Shown here: positions 42,149-50,769 of the stretch, piece after piece
Layout: every line of letters begins with the position of its first letter
Numbering within the stretch: position 1 is the first letter of the stretch
Virus record (IMG/VR): IMGVR_UViG_3300046169_000006
Span: 1 to 59,095 of that record
Origin: a virus
Direction: 5' to 3' (one strand)
Length of the DNA: 59,095 nt
Made by a program: the position numbers and the translations under genes
The notes under the pieces: model-generated
The model's input: the letters and a program-made list of their open reading frames with translations, nothing else
What the model was told of the DNA's origin: nothing
Databases searched by the model: none

Positions 42149-42323
42149 TATTGATCTATCCATTCCGCCAGAGCGGATCGTCGATGCGTTGGTAAAGATA
42201 CAGCGTACGGCGACGCCTGCTATGAAAGCGTTCTTGATATACCACATCAGAGCGCGAGGCGGGATAGTGCCTCCAGCTTGTGAACAAGAGTTGCACCAGA
42301 ACCGTAGCGTTCACGCGATGTAG
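42141..42323 (+). CDS. Small ORF overlapping the primase-helicase end (uncertain)
   Basis: The 60-residue frame starts inside the end of the primase-helicase gene (8-base overlap) and runs against the 3' end of the integrase on the other strand. MNDIDLSIPPERIVDALVKI is helical. No clear ribosome site and no known family. It may be a real tail gene of the operon or a chance frame. Confidence 0.4.
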   Translation: MNDIDLSIPPERIVDALVKIQRTATPAMKAFLIYHIRARGGIVPPACEQELHQNRSVHAM

Positions 42324-43530
42324 CATGTCCCATCAAATCAGCACATAGCCTATCAGGTTCTTTTAATGCCAGTAGGCGATCTTCGAAACTATGACGGAGG
42401 CTATATACAGTATGGCCTTTCGTTTCTAACAAACCCTTCCTCCTCAAATACCTATTCATATCATCAGAGAACCTATCTTTACCTGCGTATCGTGGGAAAC
42501 CATTTGGATGCCTGCGCATAGCGGTAAGCGATACCCCAACAAGAGGTATCTCACGCGCTGAGACTCTGTTCTTCAAAGCCCTCGTGGCGTTTGGTCTAAC
42601 TTTTATATGGGGTATGTTACCAGATAGGTCTATGTCCTCAGGCTCTAAGCCTGCCACTTCCGCAGGTCGGCACCCTGTATTCACCAACACAAGGAAGATG
42701 TCTCTCGCCTCTTCGTTAGGCCCTGTAAGTATCTCTTCAGTAAAGTTATCTTTCATCCACGCCACAGAGAATGGCGGCCTATGGTTCTCGCTCTGTACAA
42801 ACCGAAGACCTTTGAAGTGGTTAACTAGCGGCAACCGCTTACGGTCTATGATTGTCTGGAACGCAGTTGAGATGTAGCTGATATCTTTGTTGGCGTTGTT
42901 AGGCGTCGCCCCATCGTCGACGATACGGTCCTGCCACCAGTCGCGGAACTCAAGCGCATCATCTCTCTCGACATTCGCAATGTCCACATCCCCCAACAAA
43001 CCTACCAAGTTCTTAAAGGCTTTCAGTCGTGGGTTTCTCCACCGGCGCATCTGGTCCGCACTCTTACCAACTAGCTTTGTCTTCTCGAAGTCGAAGTACA
43101 AGTCATTCATGTCAGAGAGTTTTATCGTCGGTCGTTTGACTGAGCCCAGTACAGCACCACTGACGACAGGGTCGTCGGCCTCGCTTGGGTTTAGCGCTTC
43201 TATGCGACGTAGAACTTCTTCTAACCCTCTACCCAGTAACTCCTTCTCAGGACGATACCGTACCCCTCGTGCCGCCGCCACTTTAACCATAGCTTCAAAC
43301 TTCTCAGAGTCACTGGAGCCTTCCGATAGAGCAGTCCAGTAGTTAAGGAGGTTGTCCTCCACCTCTGGAACCTTACGCCGTGCCTCACTTTCGCTGTCAG
43401 TCTTTAGAGATATTTGACAAGGCCACGGGTATCGTAAGGCTGTGAACCGCTTAGGAACTCTCTTTACAAAGTAGTACGTTTTCCTCGTTGTATCAGGGCC
43501 ATCCGTCGTAGATAGCCCTAAATCCTCCAC
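42247..43530 (-). CDS. int: Tyrosine recombinase/integrase
   Basis: The 427-residue protein has a DUF6538-like N-terminus (KTYYFVKRVPKRF), a core-binding part (140-235) and the catalytic fold: R288 in GCRPAEVAGLEPEDIDL, a basic residue region (RALKNRVSAREIPL), Y376-x-x-R379 in YSLRHSFEDRL, H402 in LMGHAT and Y409 in RERYG. It recombines attP and attB to integrate the phage. The first His of the second box is replaced by Tyr, as I have seen in DUF6538-type relatives. The start is a GTG at 43530 with the only GGAGG inside the first codons, which is unusual. Confidence 0.92.
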   Translation of the reverse strand: MEDLGLSTTDGPDTTRKTYYFVKRVPKRFTALRYPWPCQISLKTDSESEARRKVPEVEDNLLNYWTALSEGSSDSEKFEAMVKVAAARGVRYRPEKELLGRGLEEVLRRIEALNPSEADDPVVSGAVLGSVKRPTIKLSDMNDLYFDFEKTKLVGKSADQMRRWRNPRLKAFKNLVGLLGDVDIANVERDDALEFRDWWQDRIVDDGATPNNANKDISYISTAFQTIIDRKRLPLVNHFKGLRFVQSENHRPPFSVAWMKDNFTEEILTGPNEEARDIFLVLVNTGCRPAEVAGLEPEDIDLSGNIPHIKVRPNATRALKNRVSAREIPLVGVSLTAMRRHPNGFPRYAGKDRFSDDMNRYLRRKGLLETKGHTVYSLRHSFEDRLLALKEPDRLCADLMGHATSRERYGSGATLVHKLEALSRLAL

Positions 43531-43543
43531 GCCGCAAGCACAA

Positions 43544-43570
43544 AATGTTACCTAGAATGTTACCTAAAAA
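43544..43570. repeat. Direct repeat upstream of the integrase, copy 1
   Basis: A 27-base sequence holding two tandem AATGTTACCTA units. An identical copy lies at 43708-43734. Pairs of such units beside an integrase are typical of arm-type integrase or excisionase sites, or duplication of an attachment core. Confidence 0.7.
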
Positions 43571-43658
43571 ATGAGAGTGATGAGTCGTGCAGGGTGCTAA
43601 GTGCCTGTAATCATTGAATAATGTATGAGGAATGTGGCGGACAGACAGGGATTCGTGC

Positions 43659-43697
43659 TATCTGTTTACGTGTTTGTTTTCAATAGGTTAACAGATA
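43659..43697. repeat. Inverted repeat TATCTGTT...AACAGATA in the attP region
   Basis: Eight-base arms at 43659-43666 and 43690-43697 each contain one half of the operator dyad (TGTTTAC at 43663-43669 and GTTAACA at 43687-43693). They lie between the two direct repeats, in a region likely to hold attP and the integrase promoter. Confidence 0.5.
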
Positions 43698-43707
43698 CAA
43701 AAACAAG

Positions 43708-43734
43708 AATGTTACCTAGAATGTTACCTAAAAA
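43708..43734. repeat. Direct repeat upstream of the integrase, copy 2
   Basis: Identical over 27 bases to 43544-43570, again two AATGTTACCTA units. It abuts the late-operon terminator. The 137-base interval between copies is non-coding. Confidence 0.7.
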
Positions 43735-43770
43735 GAGGCCCGACCTGAAGGAGTAAAACAAGTCGGGCCT
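43730..43770 (-). terminator. Intrinsic terminator at the end of the late operon
   Basis: Positions 736-747 and 759-770 of the 43,000 block (AGGCCCGACCTG and CAAGTCGGGCCT on the plus strand) form a 12-pair stem with one mismatch and an 11-base loop; on the minus strand it is followed by CTTTTT. It lies 45 bases past the stop of the giant virion protein. Confidence 0.92.
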
Positions 43771-43814
43771 TAGGTGTCACAAGGGGGAAACGTCCGTGAC
43801 TACTTCAAGGTAAA

Positions 43815-46800
43815 CTATTCAAATCTTTTCTTCGCTTTACTTTCCCGCTTCCATTGCTGCATTGGAGCTTTGTACAAATCACCGATATTCTGGCGTCTCA
43901 AGGCTGATGGGTCCTTACCAAAGAACGGTCGCACTCTATCTTTTTGTTTCTGCAAGTCACGGAACTCATCGCGCAACTCAGACATGGTGCTTTTATCTTT
44001 GGCTCGTGAAGCGTCAATGTACTCTCTACGAATACGACTTGTCTGCTCGCTAAAGTATGCGCTCAACTCGTACTGCTGACTTCTTGTCCACTTAATCTTG
44101 TTGATCTCACTGGCTGGTAGCCCAAGGGCATTGACTAACAAACTGCCAATGTTCACGTCTCTAGGGTCTACTACCACGTCGCCGTTCTTAAACGAAACGC
44201 CTTCTGTCCCTATTCTATACGACTCGATAGCGGTTCGTATACCTTTTGGTACCATATATTCTATGGCTTTTAGTGGATCGCCCTGCCCAAAGTACTCGAC
44301 AGAACGCGTGAAGTTAATAGCAGTAGTACCAGATGGACCGGCTGCAAGGTTAAACACAAGGTCTTTTACGCCATCCTCAGACACATCGTAATCAAGGTAT
44401 GGGAATGGGTCGAATATCTTACCTTGGCTTAACTTAGTCGACATGTCGATACCAACGAAGTTGAATACCCCTTTGGATAACACCTCGCCCATCTTGCCGG
44501 GAACTTGTGTTTGAATCCAGCGATCTAGGTCTTCTGGCTCATCTTCCCCAGAGAACAAGAATACTAGGCCAGCTAAGGTTCCTACCAGTGGGATACCTGT
44601 AACACCGGCAAAGATACCTGCGTGAGCAGTCATGTAAGCTAGGGTACGCATACCCATCGCTCGCATCTCTTTACTCTCACCTTTAAACGATTGCTTAGCG
44701 GCGTTAACGTAAGCCCACACCATCATAAACTGGTACTTTCGATACTGGGTGGTTAGTTTAGGTAGTTTCTTAATAATTAACGGAGCATCCATACGAGAGA
44801 AGTTACCCTGCGTATCTTCCACCACACTGATTGCGTACTCAGCAGGTGTCATCCCCTGTCGTCTAGCCACTTGAGGTTTTGCTGTTGCCAAGTCAAACGC
44901 GGCTACCGCCGATGAAATACGGTTATGGGCTTCGACCAATCGCGCCGCTTGGTACAGTTTGTGTGTAATCATACCTAGCTTGTCGGACGCTACGTTCAGT
45001 GCCTCGTACCCTGTATTGAAACGATCGAAGGATGACAAATCTTCTTCCATACCAACGTCTAGTAAGTTCCGTAACTGAAGTTCTTCGAGGAGTGCTTTGT
45101 ACTTCGATGGTACTTTATCTAAGTCAATCTCAGTCTCAAATTTCTTAGTCATCCTAGCTGAACCAATGGCGACTTTGTACCCACGTGTTAGCTTATTCCA
45201 TGCCCCCGCGTAATCTCCGAAGTCACCTGCTAATCGTGGAACTGTAACCATCGCAGGCTGAGTGGCGTTCGTGACGTGATAACCGATACTAGATGTCAGC
45301 ATGTACACAGAGTTAAGAGCGGCGACACGGTCTTGGATACGTTGGAATAATGTATCTTGGTAGATAAGGGTATCTTTGTAGTGAGCCACCAACATGTTAT
45401 ACACAGGGCTAAGGGCTTCACGGTCTTGCTCAGTCTGTTTCTGCGCCTCTGCCAGTGCCATGTTAATTTCTGCACCATGCTCCATCGTAGAGATCATAGC
45501 TGCTTCTGCTCTTGCGTGAGACAAGAACGAGCGGACCATGTTCGTTTCATAACCTGCACGGTTCTTACGTTTAGCACCTGACACTCTTGCATCTCTCTCA
45601 TCCAGAGAGTCGAAGTACATATCGCGTACCATCTCAGCAAAGGCTTGTTTAGACGCCGCATCTATCTGGTTTGCATCCGCCGCCTTTAGTGCACCGAGTA
45701 CTCTCTGGAACACTTCTGGGTTACTCACTCTATCAGACATCAAGTCTTCTGTTCGTTCTGACGGTACTGCGTATGCGAACTTTCCTTTACTCGCCTCAGT
45801 AAACTTCTTAGCCGCACCCATAGTGTCGAAGAAACTTACCACATAGTCGCTTGGACTAGACTTTAGGTCTTCCACGGCTTTACGTGTTGCTTCGGTAGAA
45901 TCCTTCGCGTCTTGTGCTTCTGCATCAAGGAGTGCTTGTGATTTTAAGACCCCAGCGTAACCACCAAAACGTTTCAGTGGAGCATAAGGCCCCTCTAGTT
46001 CTGCGGCACTAAAGAAACTTCTAGGAACATCTAGCAACTTAGCAACTGCTTGTTTGCGCAAGCGCATGTTTTCGCCGTGTTGGAAGATATCCCGAACAAG
46101 GGCTTGCTCTACAGGGCTAAGGCGGTTGAACTTCTGTTGCATCACAGGGTCAACTTTTATAGCACGTACATTCCCATCAACATCAGTGAACTGTGGGTCG
46201 TAGCCCCACTTCTGGAAGAACGTAGACTTACTGATAAAGTCGTTAACAGCAGCTAATCGCTCAGGCTTTATCTCTCTGGCCCGTACTGCAATAGCTTCCA
46301 CCTGACGTCGTATATCTTGGCGCGTCTTATCAGCTTCTTTAATTGCCTGATACATTCTACCTGCCGCAGGCATACGACCTTTAACTTCACGAACAAATTG
46401 ATGGAGGAACTTGAGAGACTGCGTCGCACCTCTCGATACTTCAGCCAAATCATCAAGGGCTTGTTTAGCTGTTGGCCCCATGTTCTTACGGACCCACTCA
46501 CCTTTACGGTTATGCTCTTCTTGCGACGCGGGTGTAGGGTTTACAGAACCCGCCATAGTATCTGACTGGTAGTCTGTGTTGTCGTTGATAGGGTCACGAA
46601 GGTTTGCGTTCTTAACTTTACCTAAGTACTCCACAAAGGTGGTGCTCGGGAGATAGTCTTTATTGGCAAGTTTATCGTAGAAACTCTTCATTGCTTTACC
46701 TAGGCGAGAGAAGAACTTCTCTACCGCACTTACAGGCGCTTCTTGCGTTGTTGCCCATCGTGATACTTGGTCAGCATACCACTCGTTAAATGACTTCCAG

Positions 46801-49800
46801 TAGGGAGCCACTTGGTTGAACGGAATGTCTGGAGTGCTTGTCGTCTTGCCTGTCTTTCTAGCACGTAGTGCTTCCACAAGACCTTTAGCTGACTTCGTTG
46901 TTTGTTCACGTAACCACTTGCCATGCTCTTCAACAAGCTGCTTCTGCATCTCTGGAGGTGCTTGGTCAAACACTTCCTTCTGGTGCACGTGGCCCATTTC
47001 GTGAGCAATAGTTTCTAGGACTGCGATCTTAGATGCTTGTTCGTCGTAGATGATGTAGTGGCTGCCGTCAGGTAAACGACGCGTCGAACCACGCTCACTG
47101 GCATCTAGTGTTCCAGAACCAACGGCTCTGAGTGGCCCTGTGAAGTTTAGTTTGTCAGCCCGCGCATCGTCTAGTGTTGTAACATATACATCCGCACCCA
47201 GACCTAGTTGGGCTTTCCACTCGCGAATAACACCTTGTGTCTCAGGGCTTACATTGTCAGAGAACGCGAGGCCCTCTTCGTAAGTTACGTAAGGCTGTTC
47301 GTCGTGTATGCGTTGCGCTTCGGCCTCTGCGTCTTTCTTAGCTTGAACCAGACTCGCTACTTGCTCTGGAGTAAACTCGTTCCCCACATAACTTTCAACG
47401 TCGACGTTTGTAAACATGGTACCCTTAGCCGCGACGTATACAGGAGCACCAGTAATGGCACTGTACCCACGTACAAGAGCGATATCACCTTCTTGGTAGA
47501 CAACTTCACCACCGATCTTTTCGGCGACGGCATCTACAGCGTTTAACTCAGATTCTTTCGCTTTACGCTTAGCTTCGGGGGCTTCTTCAGGATTCTTTGG
47601 AGGCTTGACTACGCGACGTTTCTTCTTGGTAACAACTGGCACCTTCGCCGCGCGGGCATTTTGTTCCTCAGCACTTAGCTGTTGAGCTTCTGGCTCGGCG
47701 ACTTCAGGTTCAGTCCGAGTTTGTTGTACTTCTCCGCCATCTTGGCTAGACGCTTCTTGGTTTCCTTGGCTTTCAGCTTGTCCGACGCTGTCGGTTGTTT
47801 CAGTATTGTTTTGGGCATCTTTAGTATCCTGTATATGTTCACTGCGCAGTTGGTCAAAATAAGCGGCTAACCCGTCTTCATCCAAGTCCCCCATTTGGAA
47901 CTCTGTATGGTAACTAAGCCACTCGAAGCGATACCCTGCGTCCATGTCATCAAACTTTACGTTACCATCTTTCTGTGTAGATTCAAACTTACCCCATGCA
48001 CGCGCCGCAGGTTTGTAAGCACTGTCCGCTTTCATCTCTGCATCATGCTGGGCGCGAACTGCCGAAAGCTCGTCCGTCGTCTGTTGCTGTATTGGCGTTT
48101 CTTCCTGCGATTGGGTGTAGGCGCGGTCTTCTGCACTTACGTCAGTGTAAGCACCTTGATTAGGAGAAGCCAGTGTCTCCATACTGTTCCCGACTTCTTG
48201 AACTTCTAGGGCCGCTTCGTTGGCGTTGAGATCAAGGGCTTCAACATTTTTAACCCGCGTGGCTCTTAGCCCCGCCTGAATCGCGGCAACGTCTCCTTTT
48301 CCATCAGCACCGATAACACCATTCTCTTTGGCGATCTTCTCCAGTACACGGCCTACTTGTTTAGCAACTGTTCCTTTACCTACACCTGCTAGGTCTGCAA
48401 TTACCGCATCGTTCCACTTGCCGTTAACTTGCAGAACTTTGTCTATTTCATCGTTGTTAATAGCGTCACGGATGACATCAAAAATTCTCTTCTGGGCTTT
48501 AGGTAACGCTAGGTCTTCAGGGATAGAGACTGCTTCTGCATCTAGTGCAGGTTCTTCCTGAGTACTTTCGTCGGTCGTTTGCGCTGCGGGCGCCTCTGCA
48601 ACGACGGGTTCTACCGGAGCAGGTACATCTTCTGCTACAGTTTCAGTCGGAGCTGGTTGCTGTTTGTATAAGTCGTCGACGGTATTCTGGAACGCGTTGT
48701 ACTTTCTAGCGGCTAAGGTTTCGACCAACTCAGGGTTCGTTTCGCGCCAGTTATTACCTAACTTCTCTGTGGCGTAACTTATAGCCTGACCTTCTATACC
48801 TGCCACAGGCTCAGGTGCAGTCTCAGCCGCAGGCTCTGCTACAGTTTCTTCAAGGGGCGATGTAACTTCTGGGAGGGCCGCCGCTTTCTCTGCAACTATC
48901 TTGTCTAGCATAGTCTCGAAGCGTGACTTCCTGCCGCCACCTTTGGAATACATGCCACGGCCATCAGCCGCTAACTGGGATAATGACGGCTCGTCTTGCT
49001 CCCAAGTCTCTCCAAGCAGTTCACGAGCCTTCTCAATAAGTTGTTCTTTCTTTGTAGCAGGTTTCTTTGACTTAGATTCTTTCTCTGACTGAGCAGGTTC
49101 CGCCACGGGGGCAAGGTCTGGTAGATCAAGGCCCATAGCCGCCTGACGCATCTGACCTATTACAGCAGCTACTTGGGGGTCTAGGGCTGCACTTGCTTCG
49201 TTGAAGGCGTCATCATCTAACTGTAAAACCTCAGGTGTCGCATCGACCACACTCTTGGCCTGTGCAACAGTTTCTACGTGCGCGTCTAACCCAGATACGT
49301 ACTCTGCTTCAAACTGCGCTGAAGCATCATTTTCTTTCTGGTAGCTTTTGACATAAGTCTTTGCTGCTTTCTGTATATCTACAGGGTCAAAGATTTCTTG
49401 CTCATCCAGAAAGGTTTCAAAGTTCTGCCCAATCTCAGTCTCTGGGTTGAGAACGTCTACTTCAAGCGCCTCTGTGGCTTCAGCTTGACGTGCTTTGATA
49501 AACTCATCGCGGGGTGTGTACGTAGAAGCTGCTTCACGGCGTGTTCGTCCACGAGCGGTTCTCTCTGCTTTCTCTTCTAGGGCCTGCTTTTCGGCTTGCG
49601 CTTTCGCCACCTTGGCGTCTTCTTGCGCTTGCGCCTCTAGGGCAGCATCTTCTTCTAACTCGCGTACATAGTCGGCTTCTTCCTTGGCAGCCACAGCTTT
49701 ATTAACAGCACGGTTAGACCTAAACTGCGTGGCGGCACTCATCGAACCACCCATTCCCATACCAGTAAAGCCGCCAATAACAGCAGAACTACCGACGTCT

Positions 49801-50759
49801 TCGTAAAACGGCTTGTCATTGCCTAGGTTCGTGAAGCCTTGCTCTTGGCCACTCTGTAAAAATTCTTCCGCGCCTTCTACAGCTAGGCCTCTACCTGTAG
49901 ATTTTATAATACTGCCCTTACCCACTTCATCGATAAGGTCTTTGACTCCGCCAGCTGCGGCAGTATCTATGTCCATTTTATTAAACTTCGCACCGCCACG
50001 GGAGATTAGACTGGTTCCTATCCCTGCTGCGGCGCCGTACAAACGGTCATTGCTGTAGTCTGTCCCGATACCATCGTAGTCTTGGCGGACAATGTTAGCT
50101 ACAGCATCACCCCCAGCGACAGCACCCTCACCAATGGCACCGGCAGTCATACCACTGATAGGTTTTAACCCTGCGCCTTTAGCGGTTAACTTAACACCTT
50201 TACCTATAACACCACCCGCAAAGATATGAGGTACTGTCTGGCCTATAAGGTTAAATATCTGGGATGGGTTCTCTCCAATGTACTCTGCGGCTTCCCCACC
50301 TTGCGACACCATAGTGTCATAGATGTGGTACATCTTGTCACCCATACTCGCGTCATCAGGCAACGTATCAACTGTCGCAGCGGCTTCTTTAATACGTTGG
50401 CCTAACTCTGCGTTCTTATTTTGTTGAAAGTCAGATAGAAGTTTCTCATCACCATACTCCCCCAAGTCATACAGACCTTGAGCGATAGGGTCAGCAACAT
50501 AGTGAAGCCCGTCGACAAGACTACCTAGAGAGGTAACGGCGCCAAGGGCTTTGGGTATACCTGTGAGAACACTTGCCCCAACGTCAGCCGTTCTGCGTAA
50601 AAATCCGGGGTCCTCAACTTCCACTTTAGACTGCTGGGATTCATACTTTTCGAGCAGCTTCTTTTGCTGATCGCTTAGACCCGTGTTGCTATCATCCTGC
50701 ACTGGCTGCTGATTTTGGTACTTCTCGATAAGGGCCTTCTGCTGTTCCGTAAGTGCCAT
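43815..50759 (-). CDS. Giant polyvalent virion protein with zincin and PLxRFG-type region
   Basis: The 2314-residue protein has an N-terminal Gly-rich, membrane-like part (about 60-360), long acidic/Ala-rich coiled coils, and HTH-like and unknown modules. A zinc metallopeptidase follows with AHEMGHVHQ (H1253, E1254, H1257) and a third ligand in FNEWYAD (E1326). The C-terminal third is of the PLxRFG (PYAPLKRFGGYAG) large polyvalent type, with a hydrophobic segment (FAGVTGIPLVGTLAGLVFLF) near 2000-2060. It is likely injected with DNA, may form a channel and modify host proteins. Position as the last late gene fits an internal virion protein. Confidence 0.85.
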   Translation of the reverse strand: MALTEQQKALIEKYQNQQPVQDDSNTGLSDQQKKLLEKYESQQSKVEVEDPGFLRRTADVGASVLTGIPKALGAVTSLGSLVDGLHYVADPIAQGLYDLGEYGDEKLLSDFQQNKNAELGQRIKEAAATVDTLPDDASMGDKMYHIYDTMVSQGGEAAEYIGENPSQIFNLIGQTVPHIFAGGVIGKGVKLTAKGAGLKPISGMTAGAIGEGAVAGGDAVANIVRQDYDGIGTDYSNDRLYGAAAGIGTSLISRGGAKFNKMDIDTAAAGGVKDLIDEVGKGSIIKSTGRGLAVEGAEEFLQSGQEQGFTNLGNDKPFYEDVGSSAVIGGFTGMGMGGSMSAATQFRSNRAVNKAVAAKEEADYVRELEEDAALEAQAQEDAKVAKAQAEKQALEEKAERTARGRTRREAASTYTPRDEFIKARQAEATEALEVDVLNPETEIGQNFETFLDEQEIFDPVDIQKAAKTYVKSYQKENDASAQFEAEYVSGLDAHVETVAQAKSVVDATPEVLQLDDDAFNEASAALDPQVAAVIGQMRQAAMGLDLPDLAPVAEPAQSEKESKSKKPATKKEQLIEKARELLGETWEQDEPSLSQLAADGRGMYSKGGGRKSRFETMLDKIVAEKAAALPEVTSPLEETVAEPAAETAPEPVAGIEGQAISYATEKLGNNWRETNPELVETLAARKYNAFQNTVDDLYKQQPAPTETVAEDVPAPVEPVVAEAPAAQTTDESTQEEPALDAEAVSIPEDLALPKAQKRIFDVIRDAINNDEIDKVLQVNGKWNDAVIADLAGVGKGTVAKQVGRVLEKIAKENGVIGADGKGDVAAIQAGLRATRVKNVEALDLNANEAALEVQEVGNSMETLASPNQGAYTDVSAEDRAYTQSQEETPIQQQTTDELSAVRAQHDAEMKADSAYKPAARAWGKFESTQKDGNVKFDDMDAGYRFEWLSYHTEFQMGDLDEDGLAAYFDQLRSEHIQDTKDAQNNTETTDSVGQAESQGNQEASSQDGGEVQQTRTEPEVAEPEAQQLSAEEQNARAAKVPVVTKKKRRVVKPPKNPEEAPEAKRKAKESELNAVDAVAEKIGGEVVYQEGDIALVRGYSAITGAPVYVAAKGTMFTNVDVESYVGNEFTPEQVASLVQAKKDAEAEAQRIHDEQPYVTYEEGLAFSDNVSPETQGVIREWKAQLGLGADVYVTTLDDARADKLNFTGPLRAVGSGTLDASERGSTRRLPDGSHYIIYDEQASKIAVLETIAHEMGHVHQKEVFDQAPPEMQKQLVEEHGKWLREQTTKSAKGLVEALRARKTGKTTSTPDIPFNQVAPYWKSFNEWYADQVSRWATTQEAPVSAVEKFFSRLGKAMKSFYDKLANKDYLPSTTFVEYLGKVKNANLRDPINDNTDYQSDTMAGSVNPTPASQEEHNRKGEWVRKNMGPTAKQALDDLAEVSRGATQSLKFLHQFVREVKGRMPAAGRMYQAIKEADKTRQDIRRQVEAIAVRAREIKPERLAAVNDFISKSTFFQKWGYDPQFTDVDGNVRAIKVDPVMQQKFNRLSPVEQALVRDIFQHGENMRLRKQAVAKLLDVPRSFFSAAELEGPYAPLKRFGGYAGVLKSQALLDAEAQDAKDSTEATRKAVEDLKSSPSDYVVSFFDTMGAAKKFTEASKGKFAYAVPSERTEDLMSDRVSNPEVFQRVLGALKAADANQIDAASKQAFAEMVRDMYFDSLDERDARVSGAKRKNRAGYETNMVRSFLSHARAEAAMISTMEHGAEINMALAEAQKQTEQDREALSPVYNMLVAHYKDTLIYQDTLFQRIQDRVAALNSVYMLTSSIGYHVTNATQPAMVTVPRLAGDFGDYAGAWNKLTRGYKVAIGSARMTKKFETEIDLDKVPSKYKALLEELQLRNLLDVGMEEDLSSFDRFNTGYEALNVASDKLGMITHKLYQAARLVEAHNRISSAVAAFDLATAKPQVARRQGMTPAEYAISVVEDTQGNFSRMDAPLIIKKLPKLTTQYRKYQFMMVWAYVNAAKQSFKGESKEMRAMGMRTLAYMTAHAGIFAGVTGIPLVGTLAGLVFLFSGEDEPEDLDRWIQTQVPGKMGEVLSKGVFNFVGIDMSTKLSQGKIFDPFPYLDYDVSEDGVKDLVFNLAAGPSGTTAINFTRSVEYFGQGDPLKAIEYMVPKGIRTAIESYRIGTEGVSFKNGDVVVDPRDVNIGSLLVNALGLPASEINKIKWTRSQQYELSAYFSEQTSRIRREYIDASRAKDKSTMSELRDEFRDLQKQKDRVRPFFGKDPSALRRQNIGDLYKAPMQQWKRESKAKKRFE

Positions 50760-50769
50760 TCGGGACTCC

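Noticed and set aside
42887-43342. 151-codon plus-strand frame inside the integrase
   Set aside because: Antisense to catalytic integrase sequence, low-complexity Ser-rich product, no start signal.
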